Below are positions 34,114-45,012 of a DNA stretch of 64,000 nt, piece by piece. Source of the stretch: UBA5066 sp048500275 (lineage in GTDB: Bacteria > Acidobacteriota > Thermoanaerobaculia > UBA5066); NCBI GenBank assembly GCA_048500275.1, contig JASNYI010000001.1, forward strand, positions 1,798,001-1,862,000, read 5' to 3'. Below the pieces are notes generated by a model, which did not search any database, was not told the DNA's origin, and saw only the letters and a list, made by a program, of their open reading frames with translations. Numbering within the stretch: the stretch's first letter is position 1; each line of letters opens with the position of its first letter. A program made the position numbers and the translations under genes.

Positions 34114-36158
34114 TGGAGGGTGCGAGTCCCGACGGGGCGCTCCTCCTCGTCGCGATCCTCCTCCTCGCCCTCAGCGGCGTTCCGGGCCTCCTCGCCCGCA
34201 AGGGGGGCTCCGGCGGTGAGCGGCTCGCGGCGGTCCTCGCCTGCGCGGGCTCGGCCCTCGGCCTCGTCCCGGTCGTGAGGATCCTCTTCTTCGGCGCGGG
34301 GCTGCGGGTGGAGCTCCGGAGCCCCCTCCCGGGCGGGAACGTGCTCTTCGCCGCCGACCCCCTGTCGGCGCTCTTCCTCCTCCCGGTCTTCCTCGTGCCC
34401 GCCCTCGGGTCCGTCTACGGCCTCGGCTACTGGCCCGAGGCCGGGCACCTGCGCGACGCGCGGAAGCTGCGCTTCTTCATGGGCCTCCTCGCGGCCTCGA
34501 TGGCCGTCGTCCTCGTGGCCCGCAGCGGCGTCGCGTTCCTCGTCGCGTGGGAGGTCATGGCCCTCGCCGCCTTCTTCGCCGCGACGACCGAGGACCGCCA
34601 GCCGGCGGTGCGCGAGGCGGGGTGGATCTACCTCGTCGCCACCCACGCGGGGACGCTCGGGCTCTTCGGCATGACGGCGCTCCTCGGCGCCACGACCGGC
34701 TCCTTCGCGTGGGAGGCCCCGGCGGCGGGCTTCGCCGCCACCGGCCCGGCGAACGTCGTCTTCCTTCTCGCCCTCGTCGGTTTCGGCGCCAAGGCCGGTC
34801 TCTTCCCGTTCCACTTCTGGCTCCCCGGCGCGCACGCCGGGGCGCCGAGCCACGTCTCGGCGGTGATGTCGGGAGTCATGCTCAAGGTGGGCCTCTACGG
34901 CCTCCTGCGCATCACGTCGCTCTACGGCGCGCCGCCCGCGTGGTGGGGCGGGCTGCTCCTCGTCCTCGGGGTCGTGTCGGCGCTCTACGGGGCCGCGCTC
35001 GCCGCGGCGCAGAACGACCTCAAGCGCCTCCTCGCCTACTCGAGCATCGAGAACGTCGGGATCGTCTCCACGGGAATCGGCGTCGCCCTCCTGGGGCGGG
35101 CCGCGGCGCGGCCGGAGTGGATCGCGCTCGGCCTCGGCGGCGCGCTCCTCCACGTCCTCTTCCACTCCCTCTTCAAGCCGCTCCTCTTCCTGGGGGCCGG
35201 GGCGGTGATCCACGGGACGGGGACGCGGGAGATGGACCTCCTGGGAGGGCTCCTCCGGAAGATGCCGAAGACGGGCGCCGCCTTCGCGGTCGGATGCGCG
35301 GCCGTCGCGGCCCTGCCCCCCCTGAACGGCTTCTTCTCGGAGTTCCTCGTCTACCTCGGCCTCCTCAGGGCCTTCGCGGGACCGGGAGAGGCTCTCCTCG
35401 CGGGCTTCGCGGCGCCGGCTCTCGCGCTGGCGGGGGGGATCGCGCTCGCCGCCTTCGTCAAGCTCTTCGGCACCGTCTTCCTCGGCAGCCCGCGCTCGGA
35501 GAAGGCGGAGCACGCCCACGAGCCGGGGCTCGCGATGCGTGTCCCGATCCTCGCGCTCGCAGCCGCCTGCCTCCTGGCCGGGCTCTTCTCGCCCTTCCTC
35601 GGTCCCGGGCTCGACGCGGCCATCCGCTCGTGGGCCGAGCGGGACGCGGCGGGGGCGGCGGCGGGCCTCTCCCGGCTGCCGGCGCTCGCGAGCGTCGCGC
35701 CCCTCGCGACGGTCGCGAGCTGGGGTGCCGCGTTCCTGGGCCTTCTCGCCCTCGTGGCCGCCGGGACCGCGCTTCTCCTGCGGCGCCGGTCTATCTCGCG
35801 GGGCCCGACCTGGGACTGCGGGTACGCGCGCCCCACGGCACGGATGCAGTACACCGGAAGCTCCTTCGGCGAGTGGATCGCGCTGAGGCTCACGCCCCGC
35901 GCCGCCGCGGCGCCCCTCGAGGAGCGCCTGCCGGAGGGGATCTTCCCGCGGCGGGCTCGCGTTTCCGCCGCCGCGCCCGCCCGCGACCCTGTCCTGCTCC
36001 GGCTCCTCGAGCCGTTCGCCCGGCGCTGGGCGCGCCGCTTCCACGACCTCCACGCCCTGCAGGAAGGGCGGCTCACGTTCTATCTCGTCTACGTTCTCGG
36101 GACGCTCGTCGCGTTGCTGGCGTGGAGCGTCCTGCGTGGGTGGCTCTCGCTCCCGTGA
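34113..36158 (+). CDS. hyfB: HyfB/NuoL-type antiporter-like membrane subunit of Ehr complex (copy 1)
   Basis: A 681-residue membrane protein with about 15 hydrophobic segments of the Mrp/NuoL antiporter family. The key charged residues of the proton path are visible: WEVMALAAFF, the lysine in GAKAGLFPFHFWLPGAHAGAPSHVSAVMSG and the lysine in NDLKRLLAYSSIEN. A hydrogenase-4-type C-terminal extension includes WDCGYARPTARMQYT. It would move protons or sodium ions. It is the first of seven complex genes and a paralogue of the next one. Confidence 0.9.
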   Translation: MEGASPDGALLLVAILLLALSGVPGLLARKGGSGGERLAAVLACAGSALGLVPVVRILFFGAGLRVELRSPLPGGNVLFAADPLSALFLLPVFLVPALGSVYGLGYWPEAGHLRDARKLRFFMGLLAASMAVVLVARSGVAFLVAWEVMALAAFFAATTEDRQPAVREAGWIYLVATHAGTLGLFGMTALLGATTGSFAWEAPAAGFAATGPANVVFLLALVGFGAKAGLFPFHFWLPGAHAGAPSHVSAVMSGVMLKVGLYGLLRITSLYGAPPAWWGGLLLVLGVVSALYGAALAAAQNDLKRLLAYSSIENVGIVSTGIGVALLGRAAARPEWIALGLGGALLHVLFHSLFKPLLFLGAGAVIHGTGTREMDLLGGLLRKMPKTGAAFAVGCAAVAALPPLNGFFSEFLVYLGLLRAFAGPGEALLAGFAAPALALAGGIALAAFVKLFGTVFLGSPRSEKAEHAHEPGLAMRVPILALAAACLLAGLFSPFLGPGLDAAIRSWAERDAAGAAAGLSRLPALASVAPLATVASWGAAFLGLLALVAAGTALLLRRRSISRGPTWDCGYARPTARMQYTGSSFGEWIALRLTPRAAAAPLEERLPEGIFPRRARVSAAAPARDPVLLRLLEPFARRWARRFHDLHALQEGRLTFYLVYVLGTLVALLAWSVLRGWLSLP

Positions 36159-38122
36159 CCCTGGTCCTCGTCCTCGGCGGGGCGTTCCTCTGCGTGGCGG
36201 GGGGCGTGCCCGGGCTCTTCCTCCCGCCCGGCGCCCCGGCGCGGCGGATCGCGACGGCGGGCTCCGTCGGCGGGTCGGTCCTCGGCCTCGCGGGGGCCGT
36301 GGGCGCGGCGCTGACGGGCCGCGTCGAGAGCCTGACGCGTCCCTGGCCGCTCCCGGGAGCGGCTCTCCACCTCGAGCTGGACGCCCTCTCGGCGATCTTC
36401 CTCGTCCCGCTCTTCCTCGTCTCGGCCGTCGCCGCGGTCAGCGGGGCGCGCTCGTTCGGCGACGCCGGGCACCCCTCCGACGCGCGCCGGACCCGCTTCT
36501 TCTTCGGTCTCGGCACGGGGGCCATCGCCTGCGTCCTCCTCGCGCGCAACGGCCTCTTCTTCCTCGCGTCGTGGGAGGTGATGGCCCTCTCGGCCTTCTT
36601 CCTCGTGACGGCCGACCGCTCCTCCCGCGAGGCGCGCGATGCCGGGCGCCTCTACCTCTTCGCGACGCACGCCGGGACCCTCACCCTCTTCGGCTTCTTC
36701 GCCCTCCTCCGGCACCTCGCGGGCTCGACCGAGCTCGTGCCCCTCCCGCCCGGCGTCGCCGGGACGGACGCAGGCGCGGCGCTCTTCGCCCTCGCGGTCG
36801 CGGGGTTCGGCTTCAAGGCCGGCATCCTCCCGCTCCACTTCTGGCTCCCGCCCGCGCATGCCGCCGCCCCGGCGCACGTCTCCGCGCTGATGTCGGGCGT
36901 TCTCATCAAGACGGGGATCTACGGCATCGTCCGCTTCACCTCGCTCGTCCCCGACCCGCCGGCCTCCTGGGGCGACGTCCTCCTCGTCCTCGGCGTCGCC
37001 TCGGCCGTCCTCGGGGTCGCCTTCGCGCTCGGGCAGCACGACCTCAAGCGCCTCCTCGCCTGGCACAGCGTCGAGAACATCGGGATCATCGTCCTCGGCC
37101 TCGGGGCGGGCCTCGCGGGGCGCGCCGCGGGGCGGCCGGAGTGGGCGCTGCTGGGCCTCGCCGGCGCGCTCTTCCACGTCGTCAACCACGGCCTCTTCAA
37201 GTCGCTCCTCTTCCTCGGGGCGGGCGAGGTCGTCCACGTCGCCGGGACGCGCGAGATGGACCGGATGGGAGGCTTCGGCCGCGTCCTGCCGAAGACGGCG
37301 TTCTTCTTCCTCGCCGGCGCCGTGGCCATCTCGGGGCTCCCGCCGCTGAACGGGTTCGCGAGCGAGTGGCTCGTCTACCTCGGCCTCTTCGAGAGGGCGC
37401 AGGCTTCGGGGGCCGACGCGCTCCGCGCCGCGTTCGCCGCGCCGGCGCTCGCCCTCACCGGGGCGCTCGCGCTCGCCTGCTTCGTGAAGGCCCACGGAGC
37501 CGTCTTCCTCGGCAGCCTCCGCGGCGAGGCGCCGCACGCGCAAGGCGAGCCCGCCTCGCACGTGGCGCCGATGGCGATTCTGGCCGGGGCCTGCGCGCTC
37601 GTCGGCCTCTGGCCGGCGGGGATCGCGCCCGCCCTCGCGAACGCCGCCGCGGTCGCCGCGCCCGGGCCGGCCCCGGCCGTCCCGCTCGCCGAGCTCGCCT
37701 CCCTCGTTCCGCTCGGCCTCTCGGCCCTCGCGCTCGTCCTCGTCCTCGGGGCGGTCGCCCTGCTCCTGCGCGCGAGGCTCGCCGCGGCCCCCGTCACCGC
37801 CGGGCCGGCCTGGGACTGCGGTTACGCGCGCCCGACGGCCCGGATGCAGTACACGGCCTCCTCGTTCGCGCGCGGCCCGGTCGGCTTCTTCCGGTGGGCC
37901 CTCCTTCCGCGCGCCAGGGGCGTCGCCGTCGCGAAGCTCTTCCCGGCCGGGGCGAAGTTCGAGAGCCACGTCTCCGACACCGTCCTCGACCGGGCCGTCG
38001 TCCCGGCCTTTCGCGCCGGGGCGTGGCTCGCCCAGAAGGGGCGGGCGCTCCAGGGCGGACGGCTCCAGCTCTACCTCCTCTACGTCGTCGCGACGCTCGT
38101 CGCGCTGCTGCTCAGGGTCTGA
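36155..38122 (+). CDS. hyfB: HyfB/NuoL-type antiporter-like membrane subunit of Ehr complex (copy 2)
   Basis: A 655-residue paralogue of the preceding protein. It shares WEVMALSAFF, FGFKAGILPLHFWLPPAHAAAPAHVSALMSG, HDLKRLLAWHSVENIGI and the C-terminal WDCGYARPTARMQYT. The GTG at 36155 overlaps the previous stop as GTGA. The pair looks like a tandem duplication that diverged. Two antiporter-like subunits in a row are reported for Ehr-type complexes and could raise the number of ions moved per electron pair. Confidence 0.9.
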   Translation: MTLVLVLGGAFLCVAGGVPGLFLPPGAPARRIATAGSVGGSVLGLAGAVGAALTGRVESLTRPWPLPGAALHLELDALSAIFLVPLFLVSAVAAVSGARSFGDAGHPSDARRTRFFFGLGTGAIACVLLARNGLFFLASWEVMALSAFFLVTADRSSREARDAGRLYLFATHAGTLTLFGFFALLRHLAGSTELVPLPPGVAGTDAGAALFALAVAGFGFKAGILPLHFWLPPAHAAAPAHVSALMSGVLIKTGIYGIVRFTSLVPDPPASWGDVLLVLGVASAVLGVAFALGQHDLKRLLAWHSVENIGIIVLGLGAGLAGRAAGRPEWALLGLAGALFHVVNHGLFKSLLFLGAGEVVHVAGTREMDRMGGFGRVLPKTAFFFLAGAVAISGLPPLNGFASEWLVYLGLFERAQASGADALRAAFAAPALALTGALALACFVKAHGAVFLGSLRGEAPHAQGEPASHVAPMAILAGACALVGLWPAGIAPALANAAAVAAPGPAPAVPLAELASLVPLGLSALALVLVLGAVALLLRARLAAAPVTAGPAWDCGYARPTARMQYTASSFARGPVGFFRWALLPRARGVAVAKLFPAGAKFESHVSDTVLDRAVVPAFRAGAWLAQKGRALQGGRLQLYLLYVVATLVALLLRV

Positions 38123-38136
38123 CCCGGGGAGATCCG

Positions 38137-39039
38137 ATGATCGACACGCTCGTCCACGTCCTCCTCGTCCTCGCGCTCCCCCCGCTCCTGCCGGGGGTGA
38201 TCGCGAGGACGAAGGCGGCCTTCGCGGGCCGGAACGGCCCGCCCCTGCTGCAGGGCTACTACGACCTCGCCCGGCTCCTCCGAAAGGGAAGCGTCCTCCC
38301 CGCGGGCTCGGGCTGGGTCTTCCTCGCGGGACCGGTCGTCGGCGTGGCGGCGCCCCTCTTCGCCTCTCTCCTCCTGCCGTTCGGCGGCCACTCGGCGCCG
38401 GTCTCCTTCGCGGGGGACATGATCCTCTTCGCCTACGTCCTCGCGCTCTCGCGCTTCTTCACGGCGTCGGCGGCGCTCGACACCGGCTCCGCCTTCGAGG
38501 GGATGGGGGCCGCGCGCGAGGTCGCCTTCTCCTGCCTCGCCGAGCCCGCCCTCTTCTTCGGCTTCGTCGCGCTCTCGAGGATCTCCGGGTCGCTCTCGCT
38601 CTCGACGATGCTCGGGACGGGGCCGGGGTGGGTGACGGCCGGCGCGCCGCTCGTCCTCGTCGCGGCGAGCTGGGCGGTCGTCCTCCTCGCCGAGAACTGC
38701 CGGATCCCCTTCGACGACCCGAACACCCACCTCGAGCTGACGATGATCCACGAGGTGATGGTCCTCGACCACGGTGGTCCCGCGTTCGGCCTCGTCCTCT
38801 ACGGCGCGGCGATGAAGCTCTTCGTCCTCTCGGCCCTCTTCCTCCGGGTCGTTTTCCCGTTCAACGTGACCGACCCGCGACTCGACTGGGTCGCGTTCGT
38901 CGCCGGCATCCTCCTCGTCGCCATCTCGATCGGCGTCGTCGAGTCGGTCATGGCCCGCCTGAGGCTCGTGAAGGTGCCGCAGCTCCTCGTCGGGGCCTGC
39001 GTCCTTTCGGCCTTCGGCATGCTCCTCCTGGCGAGGTGA
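38137..39039 (+). CDS. hyfC: HyfC/NuoH-like membrane anchor subunit
   Basis: A 300-residue protein with about eight hydrophobic segments, of the complex I subunit 1/HycD/HyfC family. It keeps GPPLLQGYYDLARLLRKG near the N-terminus, MGAAREVAFSCLAEPA, and ENCRIPFDDPNTHLELTMIHEVMVLDHGG, with acidic residues at the E-channel. This subunit couples the soluble Fe-S arm to the membrane ion pumps. The ATG follows GGGGAGA, 14 bp after the previous gene. Confidence 0.92.
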   Translation: MIDTLVHVLLVLALPPLLPGVIARTKAAFAGRNGPPLLQGYYDLARLLRKGSVLPAGSGWVFLAGPVVGVAAPLFASLLLPFGGHSAPVSFAGDMILFAYVLALSRFFTASAALDTGSAFEGMGAAREVAFSCLAEPALFFGFVALSRISGSLSLSTMLGTGPGWVTAGAPLVLVAASWAVVLLAENCRIPFDDPNTHLELTMIHEVMVLDHGGPAFGLVLYGAAMKLFVLSALFLRVVFPFNVTDPRLDWVAFVAGILLVAISIGVVESVMARLRLVKVPQLLVGACVLSAFGMLLLAR

Positions 39040-39051
39040 CGAGGTGACGCG

Positions 39052-39693
39052 ATGACGCACCCGGTCGACATCCTCCTCGTCTTCGTCATCCTCCTGAACT
39101 TCCTCGTCCTCGGGACGCCGTCTCTGAGGATGACCATCCGCGCCGCCGCCCTGCAGGGAGCGATCCTCGCGGTGCTGCCCCTCCTCGTCCACCGCGGCTT
39201 CGGCTGGCGGGTCGTGGCGATCGCGGCCGCGACGATGGCGCTCAAGGGTCTCCTGATCCCGGGCCTCCTCGAGAAGGCGATGCGCGACATCCACATCCGG
39301 CACGAGGTGGAGCCGTACGTCGGGTTCGTCACGTCGCTCTTCCTCTGCGCGGCCGGGACCGGCCTCGCGATCCTCTTCGCCGGGAACCTGCCGCTCGCGC
39401 CCGAGCACGTCGGGACCCTGATCGTCCCCGCCTCCCTCGCCACGCTCCTCTCGGGCTTCCTCGTCCTGACGACGCGGCGCAAGGCGATCTCCCAGGTCGT
39501 CGGCTACCTCATCCTCGAGAACGGGATCTTCATCTTCGGGCAGCTCCTCATCGAGGCGATGCCGTTCCTCGTCGAGGCGGGAGTCCTCCTCGACCTCTTC
39601 GTCGGCATCTTCATCATGGGGATCGTCCTCAACCACATCCGGCAGGAGTTCTCGTCCCTCGACACGGACCTCCTCTCGGAGCTGAAGGACTGA
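39052..39693 (+). CDS. hyfE: HyfE-like membrane subunit (NuoK-related)
   Basis: A 213-residue protein with about seven hydrophobic segments. The NuoK-like core has ALKGLLIPGLLEKA, and LILENGIFIFGQLLIEAMPFLVEAGVLLDLFVGIFIMG with the conserved glutamates of the proton channel. The ATG follows GAGGTGA. Position between the HyfC and HyfF genes matches hydrogenase-4 operons. Confidence 0.9.
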   Translation: MTHPVDILLVFVILLNFLVLGTPSLRMTIRAAALQGAILAVLPLLVHRGFGWRVVAIAAATMALKGLLIPGLLEKAMRDIHIRHEVEPYVGFVTSLFLCAAGTGLAILFAGNLPLAPEHVGTLIVPASLATLLSGFLVLTTRRKAISQVVGYLILENGIFIFGQLLIEAMPFLVEAGVLLDLFVGIFIMGIVLNHIRQEFSSLDTDLLSELKD

Positions 39694-39709
39694 GAGGGAG
39701 GAGAGAAGA

Positions 39710-41139
<1,430 letters not shown>

Positions 41140-41143
<4 letters not shown>

Positions 41144-42666
41144 CCGCGGCCGTCTTCAGCCGCACGCGCAACGGGGCCGCGCTCGGGCTCGCGAAGGTAC
41201 CGGCCGTCCCGTTCGACTCGTTCCGCGGCGCGCTCCTGGGCGAGCTCGCCGAGGGGAGACGGCTCGTCGCGTTCTTCGCCGCGCCGGAGCCGGGCGCCGC
41301 CGCCGCGCTCTGGGCGGTCCTCGCCGACGACGGGCCGGGGACGCTCGGCGTGGCGCGCACCGTCCTCGAGAACGACGGCTTCCCGTCGCTGACCCCGGCG
41401 GCCCCGCAGGCCCACCTCTTCGAGAGGGAGATGGCCGAGCAGCTCGGCCTGAAGCCCCAGGGCCACCCGTGGCTCAAGCCGGTCCGCTACCGGCCGTCCT
41501 GGCGGGCGGGCCACGACGCGTGGGGTAGGGCGGAGGGCGAGCCGATCCTCCCCGCCGTCGGCGACTTCTTCCGCGTCGAAGGGGACGAGGTCCACGAGGT
41601 CGCCGTCGGCCCGGTCCACGCGGGGGTCATCGAGCCCGGGCACTTCCGCTTCCAGTGCCACGGCGAGCGCGTCTTCCACCTCGAGATCGCCCTCGGCTTC
41701 CAGCACCGCGGCGTCGAGGAGTCCCTCCTCGGCGGGCCCCACCGGCAGACCGTCTCGCGGATCGAGACCCTCGCCGGCGACACGACGATCGGCCACGCGA
41801 CGGCCTTCGCGCAGGCGCTGGAAGCCCTCTCGGGGACCTCCGTCCCGCCGCGCGCGCAGGCGATACGGGGCATCGCGCTCGAGCTGGAGCGCCTCGCGAA
41901 CCACGCGGGCGACCTCGGCGCCCTGGCGGGAGACGTCGGGTTCCTGCCGACGGCCTCCTTCTGCGGGCGGCTCCGCGGCGACTTCCTGAACATGACCGGG
42001 CTCCTCTGCGGCAACCGCTTCGGCCGAGGTCTCGTCCGGCCCGGCGGGACGCTCGTCGACCTCGACGAGGCGCTCGTCGCCGAGCTCGGACGCCGGCTGG
42101 AAGAGACGATGAAGGACCTGCGCGGGGCGGCCGAGCTCCTCTTCGGGGCCGCGACCGTCCTGGCGCGGTTCGAAGGCACCGGCCGCGTCGACCCCGCGAC
42201 GGCCGAATCGCTCGGCCTCGTCGGCCCCGCGGCGCGGGCGTGCGGCATCGACCAGGATGTCCGGCGCGACCACCCGACCGGGATCTACCGGTTCACGCAC
42301 GTTCCCGTGATGACGGCCCACGACGGCGACGTGAACGCGCGCGCCTTCGTGAGGTGGCTCGAGGCCCAGCGCTCGTACGACTTCGTGAGGGCGCAGCTCG
42401 CGTCCCTCCCGAAGGGGGGCGTGCGCAGCGCGCCGAAAGACCTCCGGCCGGAGCAGGTCGCCGTCTCCCTCGTCGAAGGGTGGCGCGGCGAGATCGCCCA
42501 CGTCGCCGTCACCGGCGCCGACGGGCGCTTCGCGCGCTACAAGGTCGTCGACCCGTCGTTCCACAACTGGATGGGCCTGGCGATGGCGCTCCGGAACGAG
42601 GAGATCTCCGACTTCCCGCTCTCCAACAAGAGCTTCAACCTCTCCTACTGCGGGCACGACCTGTGA
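41140..42666 (+). CDS. Ehr-type large subunit (NuoCD/HyfG-like) lacking NiFe-binding cysteines
   Basis: A 508-residue cytosolic subunit. A NuoC-like domain (~20-120, FPSLTPAAPQAHLFEREMAEQLGL) is fused to a NuoD/hydrogenase large-subunit domain (GPVHAGVIEPGHFRFQCHGE, LEIALGFQHRGVEE). In NiFe hydrogenases two CxxC motifs hold the metal. Here the first is replaced by RIETLAGDTTIGHA, and the C-terminal DPCxxC reads NLSYCGHDL with one cysteine left. No C-terminal maturation peptide is present. This matches energy-converting hydrogenase-related (Ehr, EhrL) subunits. It probably cannot make or use H2; the natural electron acceptor is unknown. Confidence 0.9.
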
Positions 42667-42676
42667 GGAGGCCGAG

Positions 42677-43462
42677 ATGATCAGGACCCTCCTCGAGCGG
42701 ATCTCCCAGAAGCACCGGACGATCGCCTGGCCGGACGGCCCCGCGCCCGCCCTCCCGGAGCGCTACCGCGGCCTCCCGTCGATCGACGCCGCGCGCTGCC
42801 CCGAGGGGTGCCGCGACTGCGCGAGCGTCTGCCCCACGGAGGCGATCTCGTTCCCCGGCGGAAAGCCGCGGCTCGACCTCGGCCGCTGCCTCTTCTGCCC
42901 CGAGTGCGAGGCGGCCTGCCCCGAGAAGGCGATCTCGTTCACGGGCGACTACCGGCTCGCGGTGCGCGCGCGCGACGACCTTCGCCTCGAAGGCGCGGTT
43001 CTCCCTCTCGCCAAGGCGCTCGACGCAAGGCTCCTCTCCCTCTTCGGCCGGTCGCTCAAGCTCCGGCAGGTGAGCGCCGGGGGGTGCAATGCCTGCGAGG
43101 CCGACGTGAACGTCCTCGGGACGATCGGCTGGGACCTCGGGCGCTTCGGCATCCAGGTCGTCGCCTCGCCGCGGCACGCGGACGGCCTCCTGATCACCGG
43201 CCCCGTCACGCAGAACATGGAGCTCGCGCTCCAGAAGACGTGGGCCGCCGTCCCGCCGCCGAAGATCGTCATCGCCGTCGGCGCCTGCGCGATCTCGGGG
43301 GGGCCGTACGGGGACCGGCCCGAGCAGCTCGGAGGGGCCGCGGCCGTCGTCCCGGTCGACCTCTTCGTCCCGGGCTGCCCGCCCCACCCGCTCACGATCC
43401 TCGACGGCCTCCTCCGCCTCCTCGGGAGGCTCGAGGACGAGGGGCGCGTCCCTTCCCGCTGA
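42677..43462 (+). CDS. Ehr-type small subunit: 2x[4Fe-4S] ferredoxin domain fused to NuoB-like domain
   Basis: A 261-residue protein that joins two complex I subunits. Residues ~38-90 hold two ferredoxin-type motifs (CPEGCRDCASVCP, with CxxxCxxCxxxCP spacing, and CLFCPECEAACP). Residues ~125-250 are a NuoB-like domain with GGCNACEADV, the conserved glycine-rich turn, GACAISGG and PGCPPHP for the terminal cluster. Electrons from ferredoxin could enter through the first domain and reach the large subunit. ATG follows GAGGAGG. No separate HycF/NuoI-type gene exists in the block, which the fusion explains. Confidence 0.9.
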   Translation: MIRTLLERISQKHRTIAWPDGPAPALPERYRGLPSIDAARCPEGCRDCASVCPTEAISFPGGKPRLDLGRCLFCPECEAACPEKAISFTGDYRLAVRARDDLRLEGAVLPLAKALDARLLSLFGRSLKLRQVSAGGCNACEADVNVLGTIGWDLGRFGIQVVASPRHADGLLITGPVTQNMELALQKTWAAVPPPKIVIAVGACAISGGPYGDRPEQLGGAAAVVPVDLFVPGCPPHPLTILDGLLRLLGRLEDEGRVPSR

Positions 43463-43539
43463 GATGACCGTGCCCGCCGCGCTCCCCGAGCCGGGACCGT
43501 CACGTTCCGCCTCTCCGTCCTGACGCCAGGAGACCCGCC

Positions 43540-43902
43540 ATGCACGAGCTCTCCCTCGTCACCGAGATCTACCGCACCGCGCGGCGTGCCGTCGAGGGCA
43601 GCGGCGGCGGCCGCCTCGAGGTCGTCCGGCTGGCCGTCGGCGAGCTCGCGGCCGTCGAGCCCGACCTTCTCGGCTTCGCGTGGGAGGCGGTGACGGCCGG
43701 AACGCCCGACGCGGGCGCCCGCCTCGACGTCGACTTCCGCCCCGCAAAGCAGACCTGCGCCGCCTGCGGCGTCATCCCCGAGCGCGCCGCGGGCAGCTGG
43801 CTGCGGCTCTGCCCGCGCTGCGAAGGCCCGCTCGGGATCGAGGGGGGCGACGAGCTGGACATCCTGAACGTGACGTTCGAGGAGGAAGGGGCGCCCGGCT
43901 GA
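43540..43902 (+). CDS. hypA: Hydrogenase maturation nickel chaperone HypA
   Basis: A 120-residue protein starting MHELS, where His2 and Glu3 bind nickel. The zinc loop has CAACG and CPRCEG. HypA delivers nickel with HypB to NiFe-hydrogenase precursors or urease. It lies 77 bp after an Ehr complex that has no NiFe ligands, so its client is probably elsewhere in the genome. The last 131 bases overlap the antisense extension of the metallophosphatase reading frame. Confidence 0.92.
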   Translation: MHELSLVTEIYRTARRAVEGSGGGRLEVVRLAVGELAAVEPDLLGFAWEAVTAGTPDAGARLDVDFRPAKQTCAACGVIPERAAGSWLRLCPRCEGPLGIEGGDELDILNVTFEEEGAPG

Positions 43903-45007
43903 CGGACGCCTGTGGTCCTCGATCGGGGCTGGCGGCCGCCCGGGCCTCCAGAGAAGCGAATCGAGACCTGACCCATGTCGGGCAAGGCCGCGAACAGTCC
44001 GACAGGAGCGGCGAGCCGACGCCGGGGCTTCGGGGCGAGCCGTACACCCGGAGGGCCCGGACCTCGTCACCCACGATCTCGAGCGCCGAGGGCGTGCCCC
44101 CGTAGTGCCGGGAGAGGCCGACGTCGATGCGCCAGACGCGCCCGTCGCAGCCGGACGTGATCCGGTCCTTCTGAACGGTGTGGCCGACCACCATGCGCGA
44201 CGCGCCGAGCTTCGCGAGGGCCTCCCCGAGGAGTCGGCAGTCGTCCCCGTCGGTGTCCTTCGAGTAGTGGCGGCTCCAGACGGGGCCTTCCCGGTCGAGG
44301 AGGAGGTCCGGCGGGCCGCTCCTCTCACCGCGGAGCCATTCCCTCGACTCCTGGTTGAGCCTCTCGACGCCGTACTCGGCCACCTTCGGCAGGACCCCGC
44401 CGTGGACGAAGACCGTCTCCCCGACGACGACGACCACGTTGCGCGCCGCGAGGCGCAGGGCCATCGGACCGCCGGGCTTGAACGCCTTCATCCTCGCCAG
44501 CACCGCGGCCACGAGCTTCGACGGCTCCGCTCCCGCGAGCCCGGGCACGGGCTCTTCGAGGAAGTCCGCGAAACCGTCGAGCGTGACGTAGCGGACGTCC
44601 CCCTTCACGTTCAGGAACTCGTGGTTCCCGTTCAGGACGTGAACGGCGCCCCCGGCGGCGGCGGCCTCCTCCGCCAGCCGGTCGAGGAGGTCGACGATCT
44701 CCAGCTCGTCGTCGCCGCGGTCGAGCTGGTCGCCGGTCTGCACGAGGACGAGGTCTCCGCCGATCCACTCGTCCCTCTCGCCGACGGCTCCGGCAAGGCG
44801 GAGTACCGCCCGCGTCGCGGCGAGGTCGCCGTGCAGGTCGCCGATCGCCACGACGCGCGGCGCGGCGGGGAAGCGCGTGGGGATGTCGAGCGCGACCGGC
44901 CCCGGCGCGCGCCCGCACGCCACGGTCAGGAGCGCCATCAGCAGCGCCCCGCCCCGCAGGGCACGAGCCCGCGGTACAACACGCTTTCGTGCCAGGCATG
45001 AAATCAT
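43772..45007 (-). CDS. Metallophosphoesterase (PPP-like), putative lipoprotein with abnormal C-terminal extension
   Basis: A 411-residue protein. A signal segment ends in a lipobox-like LLTVACG. The two-metal phosphatase motifs are clear: VVAIGDLHGDLAA, VLVQTGDQLDRGD, VLNGNHEFLN, VFVHGGVLP and VVGHTVQKDR. This resembles Shewanella-like/bacterial PPP phosphatases; the substrate is unknown. The ATG at 45007 lies inside a dispersed repeat (44978-45012). The normal end is probably VRS-stop at codon 349, inside another repeat, where TGA has become CGA. This adds 62 unrelated codons that run antisense into hypA. Confidence 0.78.
   Translation of the reverse strand: MISCLARKRVVPRARALRGGALLMALLTVACGRAPGPVALDIPTRFPAAPRVVAIGDLHGDLAATRAVLRLAGAVGERDEWIGGDLVLVQTGDQLDRGDDELEIVDLLDRLAEEAAAAGGAVHVLNGNHEFLNVKGDVRYVTLDGFADFLEEPVPGLAGAEPSKLVAAVLARMKAFKPGGPMALRLAARNVVVVVGETVFVHGGVLPKVAEYGVERLNQESREWLRGERSGPPDLLLDREGPVWSRHYSKDTDGDDCRLLGEALAKLGASRMVVGHTVQKDRITSGCDGRVWRIDVGLSRHYGGTPSALEIVGDEVRALRVYGSPRSPGVGSPLLSDCSRPCPTWVRSRFASLEARAAASPDRGPQASVSRAPLPPRTSRSGCPARRPPRSRAGLRSAGRAAASCPRRARG
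43959..43974 (-). repeat. Dispersed repeat A, copy 1 (AATCGAGACCTGACCC)
   Basis: Matches copy 2 at 45172-45187 in 15 of 16 bases, and the similarity continues for ~12 bases (CGGGC.AGGC). On the minus strand the family reads GGGTCAGGTCTTGATT and supplies V-R-S-stop. In this copy the stop is changed to CGA. Confidence 0.7.
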
Positions 45008-45012
45008 GTATT
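44978..45012. repeat. Dispersed palindromic repeat B, single unit
   Basis: An imperfect palindrome centred on GTGCCAGGCATGAAA. The same unit occurs as an inverted pair at 58271-58331. It contains the start codon and first codons of the metallophosphatase gene. The REP-like size and hairpin form suggest a RAYT-type repeat, but no such transposase is in the window. Confidence 0.7.
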
